64,000 nt of DNA. It comes from Sphingomonas sp. GTDB taxonomy: Bacteria; Pseudomonadota; Alphaproteobacteria; Sphingomonadales; Sphingomonadaceae. The notes under the pieces are model-generated. The model searched no databases and was not told where the DNA came from. It saw only the letters and a program-made list of their open reading frames with translations. This document shows, in pieces, positions 52,340-60,911 of this stretch. Within the stretch, counting starts at the first letter, position 1, and each line of letters begins with the position of its first letter. The DNA lies in assembly GCF_024508665.1 (NCBI RefSeq), contig NZ_JANINP010000006.1:1277033-1341032 (forward strand), in the 5' to 3' direction. The position numbers and the translations under genes were made by a program.

Positions 52340-52723
52340 ATGGTTCGGCCTTTTTTCGCTTTGGTCGTCCTACTCGTGGCGGCTGTGGCGGGTCACGGCG
52401 CTAACTCTACTCTCGCCAAGATTGACGCCGTCAAGTTCGACGCGGCAGTGATCGCAGGTCGCACGACGGTCCTCTCGCTCGCTGGGCGCACTCCGGTGCT
52501 TAAGGCCACCACCATCGATTGCGTCACACATCTTAAGACGGCGAAGGATGACTTCGAAGTCGATTGGAGTAGCTCCACGATCAACGGTGCCCTTACCAAG
52601 GGGCCGACGCTGATGATCAGCGAAGGGTCGACGCAGGATTTCGCGATAGACTTTGGCGTCCGTGCTCAAATTCCGATCGCGCGTGCTGCAGGCGAGCATC
52701 TGTCGGCAGCCTGTGCAGCATAG
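52340..52723 (+). CDS. Small exported hypothetical protein
   Basis: A 127-residue protein with a signal peptide (MVRPFFALVVLLVAAVAGHGA) and a mature part rich in small residues, with two cysteines (IDCVTHLK, LSAACAA) that may form a disulfide. No family recognised. It is divergent from the cyclase-like gene; a weak AGCAGG site precedes the ATG. Composition and the clear leader make it likely real. Confidence 0.5.
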   Translation: MVRPFFALVVLLVAAVAGHGANSTLAKIDAVKFDAAVIAGRTTVLSLAGRTPVLKATTIDCVTHLKTAKDDFEVDWSSSTINGALTKGPTLMISEGSTQDFAIDFGVRAQIPIARAAGEHLSAACAA

Positions 52724-53010
52724 CCTGAGCGCTTCGAGTTCTATATGAGGTTAGCTTCGATCGGGTGGTCGACCGCGCTGCAAACAAGATGCTGACACAG
52801 GGGCCGATGCATCGTCGCCGTAATTGATAGCGCCTAACTGCGGTAAAGCGTCCTGCTGCGGGCCCGAACTAAGCCTTCAGCTATGCGCCCTATAAACGGT
52901 CATTCGCTGCAACCGTCGATGCTCGCGAAAGCGGCCATTCGTTCATCATTGCCAACGCCGGGTCGGCAGCTAGGCCTTGGTCTCGAAGAGCGAGTTAATC
53001 GCGGTGGGTC

Positions 53011-53508
53011 TCACACGAGCAGTACGCGCAATCCTGGGACCGCGGGCGCGATAATCTGTGTGAAGTCCTTGTCGCAGGTTACTACGACGTAATTGCGCTC
53101 GAAGGCCTGCCCGGCGATCCAGAGATCATTCTCGTCTATTTGCAGCAGCTGACCACTGACGCGGTCGGTCCAGCCCTCCACCCAGCGTGGAATCCGGCGG
53201 CGAATGTCGATCCGCGCCAGCGCGATGCTCGACTTGACCGTCGCGAAGGCGTCGGCGGTATGCCGCGTGACTTCGGCAAGAGGATGCGTCTCGGATCGGG
53301 CGACGCAAGTCTCAATATGAGTGAGCGTTTGTCCTGCGGCGCGGGCCAGCGCCAGCCCGAACCGCAACTCGCCGACCGTCACGACGGAAACTAGCTGAGC
53401 GGCCCCGGCAGGGAGCGCGGCGACGGCTTGGCGGACCGCGTCATGGTTGGGCCGCCGCGCGTCATACAGCACGGACACCAGGTTCGTATCGAGCAGATAG
53501 GTATCCAT
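53011..53508 (-). CDS. PIN-domain ribonuclease, VapC-like
   Basis: The 165-residue protein shows the PIN acidic residues: D7 (YLLDTNLVS), E47 (VVTVGELRFG) and a late cluster DENDLWIAG / TCDKDF. This is the VapC/FitB type, normally a toxin with a small VapB antitoxin upstream. Here the gene just upstream (3 bases away) is a DNA methyltransferase, and there is no VapB-like gene. It may be the nuclease part of the methyltransferase operon, or a lone toxin. Confidence 0.85.
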   Translation of the reverse strand: MDTYLLDTNLVSVLYDARRPNHDAVRQAVAALPAGAAQLVSVVTVGELRFGLALARAAGQTLTHIETCVARSETHPLAEVTRHTADAFATVKSSIALARIDIRRRIPRWVEGWTDRVSGQLLQIDENDLWIAGQAFERNYVVVTCDKDFTQIIAPAVPGLRVLLV

Positions 53509-53511
53509 CCG

Positions 53512-56016
53512 CTAGTGGACGTAGAGCCTGAGCCGCTCGACCTCGTGCTCAGGGGCAGGTGTAAAGGTATCGAGCGCCCAGGCTCCGATATTCTCGCGCA
53601 GCAACGGCCCGATATATTCGTACAGCGGCACATAGGCCGTGAAATCCTCGGGGAACCAACCCTTGAAGGGACTCGCGACGCGACGCTCGAGTTCGTGCCC
53701 GCGGAACGCTTCGAGGAGTCGGCGCTCCAGGCGCGGCGGCAGATCATAGGCCTTGAGGAGCTGCGCATCGATATCGATGAGCAATGTCTCAAGGTGGTCG
53801 TCGATCTCGGGGGTCCGCAGTGCATAAGCCGCGGCGGCGGCAAGCCCGTCATGGTAGCGCAGCACTGCAGCGACTACGTCGGCGAACGCACCGCGCTTCG
53901 GCAGCGGTAGCTTCTTCATGATAAGGTTGGTGAGATGCTGGTTCGAAGCCCGCTCGAGCACGAAGGCGCTCGCCAACGGGCTGTTAATCAGCGCTTCAAT
54001 CACTTCCAGCGGGAGATCGGCAGTTGTCGGCCAGATGCCGAAAAAGGCTTGCGACGGCACCAGCCCGCTCAGATCGAGCGCGCCGTCCAGCCGCCAGGGG
54101 CCGCGCGATCGCCGCGCGGCATTGACCAGCACCTTGGGCTTGTCCCAGGGGCGCGTGAGTGGGCCGAGCCTGTAGGCAGACTCCCCGCGCTTATCGACAT
54201 AGCCCGTCGCGGTGACGCGATATTGAAGCAGCGAATCCGCGGGCCTGAAAACCCCCCTCACATATCCCTCGCGGGGTAGCGCGCTCCAGCCTGCCGACTG
54301 ACTGATCCATTGGAGGCCGCGATGGACCTCGGCTTGGCAGCCCAGCGTGGGATAGTCCGTCAGATATTCCCAGACCTCATCGAGTGCACCGATCCAGAGA
54401 TCGCCCGAGCAGACCCGCTTGGCGCGGCGACGCTCCGTGCTGATCGTGCCAGTCATCAGGAAATCCGGACGGCTCCGGTCGCTGACCTCGACAGAGCGCA
54501 GCTGGTTCGGAAGGCCCTTAGCATCATCGCGCCAGTCGGTCGCGATGATGACGGCCGATTCAAGACCCGCGCGCTGGAAGATGCGATCCGGAAGAGAGGT
54601 CAACTCGATGCGGCCGTAGCTGTCCGCGAGCAGCTGCCGCAGCTCGACATATTGTTTCTGACGGAGGAAGCCCTGCGGCAGGACGAAGCCCAGGGCTTCG
54701 GGCTTAGCCTCGATCAAGGTGCGCAGGACCGCCATGGGCTTCGAGAAGGACTTCGCCGCCATTTCCGGGTAGCGCTGCCGCTCGTCGGCGTCGAAATCTT
54801 CCCAGGGCGGGTTGCACAGGATGATGCGCTTGCCGGCCGCGTCCGCGGCGAGCTCGCTCTTCTCGAACAGGTCTTTCGACGCGATCTTCCACCCGTTGGC
54901 GTTGGGATAGTCGGCCAGGATCAGCGACAACGTCGCGACCTCGCAAGCGAAGCTGTCGAGCTCCGCGCCGCTAATCCGCTTGACTAGGAAGGCGTGTCGC
55001 TCTTCGTCGGAAAGTGTGTCGGGTAACCTGTCGCGCAGGTGGCGTAGGGCCGCGACAAGGAAAATGCCCGCGCCGGCGAACGGCTCGTAGATTTCGATGT
55101 CATCGAGATCGAACCGGCTCAGGTCCAGCTGGCTTACCACATATTCAGCAACTTGGCGTGGCGTGCTGTGCGTCCCGAAGCGCTTACGCGTGTCGGCGGT
55201 TACCAGCGTATTCTCGTATACAAAGGCGAGACTGTCCGACGAGATGTTTCGGAAGTTGATGGCGCCGCGTAGCGTCATCCATGCCGTCTCGACGGTCGCC
55301 GTCGGCAGGGCCTCGACTGCGGGACGCGCCATCTGATCGAGGTGATAGTAGGTCTCGATCCCGGCGAGGACCTCCGCCACCGGCGCGGTTGACCAGGATG
55401 CGGCATCGGGATGCCGGCGATCGATTAGGATCTTGGCCGCCAGAAGCCTGAACGTCGTGCGGAAAGCCGCTTCTTCGCGCTGCGGATCGTCGATACCGGT
55501 TAGTAGCTTGGCGATGACCTCACCGAGTAGCCGGTCAAGCTTCACTTCGATTTCGTGCTCGATCACCGGCATTAGTCCGAGATCGACGAAGTCGAGCTGA
55601 TAGGCGACTTGGGTCTGACCGAGCGACTTGGCGCGGTGGACCGCGTGCGGGCTCCAATCGTCCGCGTTGCGCGCGAATAAGGCGCCGAGCTGATCTAGCG
55701 GAACCCGTTCGATTAGGCGCGGTTTGCCCTCGACGCCGACGCGCCAGACGCCGACATCATCATGGCCGACCGAGAACAGGATCGGCGCCCCGAGCGCGCG
55801 ACGGCGTGCCACCGCATCCGCATCATGGGCGCCTGTGATCACGCCAAAGGCGGCAGAACGGAAGGACTCGGGAACCTGGGTAAACGCCGCGAGTGCAACG
55901 CACAGTTCCTCGCCCGTCTCCGACAGAACATCGGCGAAGCTATAGTCGTAGATGAGCGACTCCGGCCGGTAGCCGATCGCGCGCAATCCCGCCTCGATTC
56001 TCGCGAGCGCGGTCAC
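53512..56016 (-). CDS. N6-adenine DNA methyltransferase (type IIG/Eco57I-like)
   Basis: The 834-residue protein has THSTPRQVAEYVV (282-294), SAM motif I YEPFAGAGIFL (310-320) and the catalytic NPPW (402-405), as in N6-adenine methylases of the type I/IIG families. Residues ~520-770 look like a target-recognition region (TaqI-type), then a helical end. I find no PD-(D/E)xK motif in the first 200 residues, so DNA cutting is not evident. It starts with GTG overlapping the stop of a MerR-like regulator and is followed by a PIN RNase gene 3 bases on, giving a regulator-methylase-nuclease operon. Confidence 0.85.
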   Translation of the reverse strand: MTALARIEAGLRAIGYRPESLIYDYSFADVLSETGEELCVALAAFTQVPESFRSAAFGVITGAHDADAVARRRALGAPILFSVGHDDVGVWRVGVEGKPRLIERVPLDQLGALFARNADDWSPHAVHRAKSLGQTQVAYQLDFVDLGLMPVIEHEIEVKLDRLLGEVIAKLLTGIDDPQREEAAFRTTFRLLAAKILIDRRHPDAASWSTAPVAEVLAGIETYYHLDQMARPAVEALPTATVETAWMTLRGAINFRNISSDSLAFVYENTLVTADTRKRFGTHSTPRQVAEYVVSQLDLSRFDLDDIEIYEPFAGAGIFLVAALRHLRDRLPDTLSDEERHAFLVKRISGAELDSFACEVATLSLILADYPNANGWKIASKDLFEKSELAADAAGKRIILCNPPWEDFDADERQRYPEMAAKSFSKPMAVLRTLIEAKPEALGFVLPQGFLRQKQYVELRQLLADSYGRIELTSLPDRIFQRAGLESAVIIATDWRDDAKGLPNQLRSVEVSDRSRPDFLMTGTISTERRRAKRVCSGDLWIGALDEVWEYLTDYPTLGCQAEVHRGLQWISQSAGWSALPREGYVRGVFRPADSLLQYRVTATGYVDKRGESAYRLGPLTRPWDKPKVLVNAARRSRGPWRLDGALDLSGLVPSQAFFGIWPTTADLPLEVIEALINSPLASAFVLERASNQHLTNLIMKKLPLPKRGAFADVVAAVLRYHDGLAAAAAYALRTPEIDDHLETLLIDIDAQLLKAYDLPPRLERRLLEAFRGHELERRVASPFKGWFPEDFTAYVPLYEYIGPLLRENIGAWALDTFTPAPEHEVERLRLYVH

Positions 56017-56534
56017 GCCGCATCTCCGTCGGAGGAGCGCAGCACGGCCCTGCTCTCCGCATCGGCGGGCACTTCGCTTCGGCGCAATCCGACCGCGGGG
56101 AAGAGCGGTAGCTGCGCAATCGGCTCCGCGACGCCGAAGCCTTGCGACAGCACTTCGAGATGGCCGTTGAGCGCAAGCAGGATCGCGTCTTCGTCCGTCG
56201 GCAGCGAATCGCCGGCGTTGAGCAGCGCGCAGCGCTCCAGCCCAAAGATCGCGAGCCGATGGCCCCAGAGGCTAGGAAAGGAGCGACCGCTCAGCAGTCC
56301 GCGCGCGCGCGCCAGCAGGTCCCGGTGCACCTGCAGTTCGACATGAAACCGGCTGCGCATAACGACGGCGAGACGCAACATAAGCACCGTCTGCCAGCCA
56401 AACTGCGCCTGCTGACCTCGGCGCGACGCCGGGACATCGGGATGAATAAGTCCGCGCCGCACGGTCCATTCGCGCAACTGGTCGCCCGATAGCCCGGTCA
56501 GTTTCAGGACGGCCCGCGATCCGATCAGCCGCAT
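56013..56534 (-). CDS. MerR-like regulator of the methyltransferase operon
   Basis: A 173-residue protein with an N-terminal HTH (RAVLKLTGLSGDQLREWTVRRGLIHPDV) resembling MerR-type helices, followed by a helical C-terminus without metal-binding cysteines. TTGGAGGAG six bases before the ATG at 56534 fixes the start; longer frames upstream run through the operators and are unlikely. Two GGGTAT...ACCC boxes just upstream suggest it represses its own operon, timing methylase before nuclease as controller proteins do in restriction systems. Confidence 0.7.
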   Translation of the reverse strand: MRLIGSRAVLKLTGLSGDQLREWTVRRGLIHPDVPASRRGQQAQFGWQTVLMLRLAVVMRSRFHVELQVHRDLLARARGLLSGRSFPSLWGHRLAIFGLERCALLNAGDSLPTDEDAILLALNGHLEVLSQGFGVAEPIAQLPLFPAVGLRRSEVPADAESRAVLRSSDGDAA

Positions 56535-56549
56535 TAGCTCCTCCAATTC

Positions 56550-56586
56550 GGGTATGACACCCGAACTCAGATCGGGTATCATACCC
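56550..56586. promoter_or_regulatory. Twin GGGTAT-N-ATACCC operators of the methylase operon
   Basis: GGGTATCATACCC (56574-56586) is a palindrome around one base. GGGTATGACACCC (56550-56562) is a close variant, 24 bases away. Both lie 15-52 bases upstream of the regulator start, where a repressor would block transcription. Confidence 0.65.
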
Positions 56587-56880
56587 ATTCTCGTAGGTAA
56601 AGCGCTTCCCTCCCGGATCGACCACTCCCGTCGGCGACTTTTGCAGGCGCCGCGCATGATGGGACCGATTGGCGACTTTAGGCGAGTCCAATGACAAAAG
56701 ATGATCGACGGCAGGCGGCCGCTGCGCCTGCTGCTGCCGCTCTTCCGCCACGTGGCGGATTCGTGGCGCTCCAAAGACCTGGCCACCATGTCGATAGATC
56801 TCTTCGAGAGCCGCCCAAGTTGACCGAGGTGCATCGGGAAGCGGCTATCTATTGGGTCTCGGCCGTTGCGCCGTTGTCGG
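56587..56880. other. Promoter-side spacer of the methylase operon
   Basis: No supported gene. It separates the regulator gene from the end of the acidic protein gene on the same strand and should contain the methylase operon promoter. Confidence 0.45.
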
Positions 56881-57690
56881 CTAGAACGGGAATCCGATGT
56901 TGGCTGCCCAAGAGCCAAGTGTGCTTACAATCTCTGAGCCAACGCTAACGATCTCTGCTTGGTGGCCGGTCATATAGTTGAAGAGCTTCGCGCCGGCTGC
57001 GGTGACAGCCCCGCTGGCAAGCAACATGGGCGACTTCTTTGCCAGCTCCTTGACCCATTCCACGAAGCGCCGGAAGCGGTCCTCTGCCACTTCCACGACC
57101 TTCTCACTCGCCTCCTGAGCGAAATTTGGCTTGGCGAGTTCGTCCCGGATCTGTTGGATACTCGCGAGGACATCGCGAAGGTCCGGTTCGTCCTCGGCAA
57201 TCTCTGGCGGAGGGTTGTTATGACCGATGCCCGGCTCTTCCTGGAGATCGTCTAGACCATCGCCGCGTTGGATGGTCAGTATCTGTGCGACATGAGCTTC
57301 GATCGTATCCAGCTGCCCGGCTAGCGCGTTGAGCCGCTCGTCCAGCGTGGGCGGCGGCGGCCCGTCAAAATCGTCTTGCTCTTCCGGGTAGCGAATGCGG
57401 GCGCCTGCTGGAGCGAAGTCAGGACCATCGGCGTCGATGCGATCAATCGCCTCAATCTGCTCTTCCTCGGTGGCGTCAGGGAAAGCGTCTGGAATGTAGT
57501 CTTGCGCCTCGAACGGTCCACCGTAGATGTAAAGGTAGCCGCCTTCACGACCATTGTAGGGTGTCTCCTCCGCCGGGTCTTCGAAGTTCTCGAAGAACCA
57601 ATCGACCATTGCTTGAATGCGCGCTTCCCCCTCAACGCCGTCGAGCGGCGGCGCAGGTGTTAGCGGATCTAGGCCGGGGTGACTGCTCAT
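56881..57690 (-). CDS. Acidic hypothetical protein with C-terminal membrane-like segment
   Basis: From the ATG at 57690 the 269-residue protein is acidic, with a compact N-terminal domain (MVDWFFENFEDPAEETPY, then GGYLYIYGGPFEAQDYI), a Pro-rich linker with DERLNALAGQLDTIEAHV, and the phrase GIGHNNPPP. The C-terminal 90 residues are a basic helical region ending in small, hydrophobic residues (LLASGAVTAAGAKLFNYM). Its start overlaps the stop of a small upstream gene (ATGA). The layout suggests a membrane-associating effector, but I know no family. Confidence 0.65.
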   Translation of the reverse strand: MSSHPGLDPLTPAPPLDGVEGEARIQAMVDWFFENFEDPAEETPYNGREGGYLYIYGGPFEAQDYIPDAFPDATEEEQIEAIDRIDADGPDFAPAGARIRYPEEQDDFDGPPPPTLDERLNALAGQLDTIEAHVAQILTIQRGDGLDDLQEEPGIGHNNPPPEIAEDEPDLRDVLASIQQIRDELAKPNFAQEASEKVVEVAEDRFRRFVEWVKELAKKSPMLLASGAVTAAGAKLFNYMTGHQAEIVSVGSEIVSTLGSWAANIGFPF

Positions 57691-57833
57691 CCGCCGAGAA
57701 TATCGTGATACTCCGTCATGGCAACGGCCCGAGCTTTCACTTCGCTCCGAGCCGGAGCAGCACAGCTGCGAATCGAGCCAAGTAGAATGGCTAATTGCGG
57801 TTCCGACATCGGCCGACCATCCCCGCGCTTCAT
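57687..57833 (-). CDS. Small ORF coupled to the acidic protein gene
   Basis: A frame of 48 codons from the ATG at 57833 (MKRGDGRPMSEPQLAILLGS..., ending MTEYHDILGG) overlaps the downstream gene's ATG by 4 bases. Met at 57809 or an upstream TTG at 57869 are other starts; none has a strong ribosome binding site. The exact ATGA junction argues that it is translated. No domain recognised. Confidence 0.4.
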   Translation of the reverse strand: MKRGDGRPMSEPQLAILLGSIRSCAAPARSEVKARAVAMTEYHDILGG

Positions 57834-58303
57834 CGGAACGATGCACGATGGTGGTAAGCCGCCGTTCAATTATGTCCGCGACAACGGCAGCTCTCTCGTG
57901 TCGGAGGCTCAAAAGCCGACTAGCCCCTAGCGGCCCGGTTCCTGTCGTTGGCGGCTTCGTCGGCGGGGCCAGTGATCCCTGCTCACTGGCGACGTTCTCG
58001 TTCGGCTTATACTACTTGATGATGCACTTGCGTGCAGCCTCTTAGCTCGCTTCGAGACCGGCAATGCTCTTGAGCGGAAAGGTCTTCAATCACTTCATCG
58101 TGCGATGATGTAATCTCAAGGGCGCGAGGGATTGGCGATCCTTCATGCAGATGCATGCGGTTCCGACTTGGCCGTACAGGGTCTGGCGATATCCAATCGC
58201 AGGGCCGCAGCTATCCTGCGGTCGGGACTGCTGCCGGCCGTTCATCCTCCGGGTCGAGCTGCGCTTCTCGTCGCGTAGCGCCCGAAGAGGGACCGTGTCG
58301 GTC
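57834..58303. other. Intergenic region without supported gene
   Basis: It lies between the divergent small ORF and the acetyltransferase gene. Mixed composition; I see no repeats or coding frame that I would call. Confidence 0.45.
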
Positions 58304-58834
58304 ATGATCGAAACCAGTGTTGCTGCCTTGCAGATTCGGCCTTGGCAGGAAGATGACAATGTCGCCGCGCTGACCGACCTCCTTCATTGTGCCTATGCTC
58401 GGCTCGGACGATTGGGCTTCAACTATACAGCGGTCGACCAGAGTGTTGCGGTGACGCTCGAGCGGATTCGGTCGGGCGAGTGCATCATCGCGCTCGATGG
58501 CGCCGGCCTGTGCGGCACCTTGTTGTTCAAGGATTGCGCCCGGACTTCGGGCTGCGCCTGGTATGACCGTCCCGATACAGCCTCGGTGAGCCAGTTTGCC
58601 GTCGCGCCCGATCGCCAAGGGCTCGGCATCGGCGGGGCGCTTCTCGGTGTCGCCGAACAACTCGCCAGGCGAGCAGGGGCCGCCGAACTCGCCCTCGATA
58701 CCGCCGAGGGTGCGCATCATCTCCTCGGCTTCTATCAGCGTCGGGGTTACCGGCCGGTCGATAGCCTCGGCAGGGACGGTAAAACCTACGATAGCATTGT
58801 CCTGAGCAAGTGCCTGGCAATGAGCGAGGCATAG
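58304..58834 (+). CDS. GNAT-family N-acetyltransferase
   Basis: A 176-residue GNAT protein: motif A is VSQFAVAPDRQGLGIGGALL, with the acetyl-CoA pyrophosphate loop Q105-G-L-G-I-G110, and YQRRGYRPV is the final strand/helix signature. It transfers an acetyl group to an unknown amine. The ATG at 58304 is used; a GTG nine bases upstream, behind GAAGAGGGA, has the better ribosome binding site. Stands alone between the defence region and the ArdC module. Confidence 0.85.
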   Translation: MIETSVAALQIRPWQEDDNVAALTDLLHCAYARLGRLGFNYTAVDQSVAVTLERIRSGECIIALDGAGLCGTLLFKDCARTSGCAWYDRPDTASVSQFAVAPDRQGLGIGGALLGVAEQLARRAGAAELALDTAEGAHHLLGFYQRRGYRPVDSLGRDGKTYDSIVLSKCLAMSEA

Positions 58835-59282
58835 GCGAATACGACTTTGCCGCGGCGGGGGCCACAGTCTCTGACCACGGTCGAATCGGTTCCGGCTCCT
58901 CGTCGGAGACGTTACATTCTCGAAGCGCGCGAATTCGGGCGTCCTCTGGCGAACTTTCTGGGCCTCGAGCGGGCGCGCGTCGTTTAAAGGCCTCGCGCAC
59001 GGCATCTGACGTGAGCGCTCGGGGGCGGCATGTGGCCGCTGGCCATAAGGACCTGAGTGCCTCTTGCCGAACGGCGACGGCCAGCATCATTTCCTGCGCT
59101 CGAAGCATTGTCCATTGTCTTGGGTGACCGGACTCTCGCATCGGCTTGCTCCGCCGGGCCGCGGTGCGCCCCAGCCCCTTTGCGGCATGGAGACTGGCTG
59201 AAAAGCGGACGGCGCGGATGCGCCGGCGCTTTCGGTTGGGCCCGCGACCAAAGCGCGGAAGGTGGCCGGCGCGCCCTCCTAG
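58835..59282. other. Intergenic region at the edge of the mobile module
   Basis: No gene supported. A minus frame across 58984-59300 has a stretch (MMLAVAVRQEALRSLW...) with some protein character but no domain, and may be a remnant. Confidence 0.4.
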
Positions 59283-59368
59283 GCCCGCGCGGGCGCACCG
59301 CAACCCGGCTGCGCCGGGTCCTTCACTGACGTTGCGGCCGCCGGTGCGGTCCGCCCGCTGACGCGGGC
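59283..59368. promoter_or_regulatory. Three GC hairpins in the ArdC leader
   Basis: Three perfect inverted repeats lie within 86 bases: GCCCGCGCGGGC (59283-59294), ACCCGGC-TGC-GCCGGGT (59303-59319) and GCCCGC-TGAC-GCGGGC (59353-59368), ending ~85 bases before the ardC start. Such structure could be an attenuator, part of a transfer origin, or a folded single-strand promoter used during conjugative entry, as known for anti-restriction genes of F-like plasmids. Confidence 0.5.
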
Positions 59369-59452
59369 CTCTTGCGGGCTTCCTCGCCGCCCACCTCCCA
59401 CGCTTTTTGCGCCGGGCCGTGGTGCGGGAGGACAGTGAAGGAGGCGAGCGCC

Positions 59453-60388
59453 ATGGGCATCAAAAACGGCAGGGCATCGGGCGGGCGAGGGGAGGCGGGG
59501 CCGCGCGTGTCGCTCTATGACGAAGTGACCACCCGCATCATCGGCGAACTCGAGCAAGGCCGCATCCCTTGGGTCAAGCCATGGGCAAGCGGCGATGCGA
59601 GCCCGTGCCTGCCCCGCAATGCCGCGTCCGGGCGCCGATATTCCGGGATCAACGTCCTGCTGCTCTGGGCAGCGAGCGCCGCCAACGGCTGGGCGCAATC
59701 GTGCTGGCTGACCTTCGCACAGGCCCTCGCGCTCGGCGGCAACGTCCGCAAGGGCGAGCGCGGCACCATGATCGTCTATGCCGACGCCTTCGTGCCCAGG
59801 AATGATGGAGGCGAACATACTGGCGCGGCTGGCGAAGACGCCCGTCCCGTGCGCTTCCTCAAGCGCTTCATCGTCTTCAACGTCGCGCAATGCGAGGGCC
59901 TGCCCGAGCAGGTCGCGCCCGGCCCGGCAGACCCCGTGTCCGAACCCGTTCCCGCCGCCGACCGGCTGATCGCGGCCAGCGGGATCGACTATCGCGAAGG
60001 CGGCGACAGGGCCTTCTACGTGCCCTCGGTCGACATGGTGGTCGTACCGCCGCGGGCCGCCTTTTTCGAGCCGCTCGACTATTATCGTATCCTGCTTCAC
60101 GAATTCGTCCACGCAACCGGCCATCCGAGCCGCGTCGGCCGGACGCTCACCACCGATTTCGGCAGCCGGGATTATGCCCGCGAAGAATTGATCGCCGAAC
60201 TCGGTTCAGCCTTCCTGTGCGCCGCACTCGGTATCGCGCCCACCCTTCGTCACGCCGACTATCTCGCCCATTGGCTCGATATCCTGAAAGCCGACAACAA
60301 GGCGATCGTCCGGGCCGCCAGTGCCGCCAGCCGCGCCGCCGACTGGCTGCTCGCGCGAACCTTGAGCGAGGGGAGGGCCGAGCCATGA
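59453..60388 (+). CDS. ardC: ArdC-type antirestriction protein
   Basis: The 311-residue protein has the ArdC N-terminal ssDNA-binding domain (LYDEVTTRIIGELEQGRIPWVKPW, GRRYSGINVLLLW, ALALGGNVRKGERG) and a zincin peptidase domain with HEFVHATGH (216-224). ArdC proteins protect incoming plasmid DNA from restriction. AAGGAGG eight bases before the ATG supports this start. It overlaps the DUF2958 gene by 4 bases. This gene is a strong marker of a plasmid or integrative conjugative element. Confidence 0.92.
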   Translation: MGIKNGRASGGRGEAGPRVSLYDEVTTRIIGELEQGRIPWVKPWASGDASPCLPRNAASGRRYSGINVLLLWAASAANGWAQSCWLTFAQALALGGNVRKGERGTMIVYADAFVPRNDGGEHTGAAGEDARPVRFLKRFIVFNVAQCEGLPEQVAPGPADPVSEPVPAADRLIAASGIDYREGGDRAFYVPSVDMVVVPPRAAFFEPLDYYRILLHEFVHATGHPSRVGRTLTTDFGSRDYAREELIAELGSAFLCAALGIAPTLRHADYLAHWLDILKADNKAIVRAASAASRAADWLLARTLSEGRAEP

Positions 60389-60819
60389 GCCTCCTGTCTC
60401 CCGCCGACCGCGCTGCCCTGGCGGCCAACCATATGACTGCCGCCGACGCGACTGCGCGCGGCGCGCAATTCGACCCGGTGCCGCTCGTCAAGTTGTTCAA
60501 TCCGTTCGGCGCCGCGACCTGGCTCGCGACCGAGCTCGCCGCCGATGGCGATACCCTGTTCGGACTCGCCGATCTCGGTATGGGGTCACCCGAACTCGGC
60601 TATTTCAGCCTCGCCGAGCTCGAAGCCGTTCGCCTGCCATTCGAGCTCGCCATCGAGCGTGATCGCCACTTCACGAGCGATTTTCCGCTCTCGGTCTGGG
60701 CAGGCTGCGCCCGGACCGCCGGATCGATCCTCTGGGCGGAAACCCTTCTTCGTCGCGTCGCCCAAGGGCGCCGCGCGCGCCAGCTTCCGTCCGATCCCGC
60801 CCCCGGGACCGGCGGATGA
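60385..60819 (+). CDS. DUF2958 domain protein
   Basis: A 144-residue protein containing LFNPFGAATWLATELAADGDTLFGLADLGMGSPELGYFSLAELEAV and an IERDRHF segment, the DUF2958 signature. The family is found almost only on plasmids and integrative elements, near ArdC and ParB-like genes; its biochemical role is unknown. Translationally coupled to ardC (ATGA). Confidence 0.88.
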   Translation: MSLLSPADRAALAANHMTAADATARGAQFDPVPLVKLFNPFGAATWLATELAADGDTLFGLADLGMGSPELGYFSLAELEAVRLPFELAIERDRHFTSDFPLSVWAGCARTAGSILWAETLLRRVAQGRRARQLPSDPAPGTGG

Positions 60820-60911
60820 CGCGGGCGGCCGTTTGCCGCCCAACCCAGCAGCCGGTGCGCCATTTTCGTTCGATCGCGACGCGGACCGGCCCATTCAAAA
60901 GGAGCAGACCC

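Noticed and set aside
50908..52723. A complete Pycsar system (cyclase plus effector).
   Set aside because: The cyclase assignment is itself tentative and the neighbouring exported protein lacks any known effector domain.
58527..59303. A 258-codon minus-strand open frame.
   Set aside because: Overlaps the GNAT gene antisense; only a short middle part looks protein-like and no homology is evident to me.
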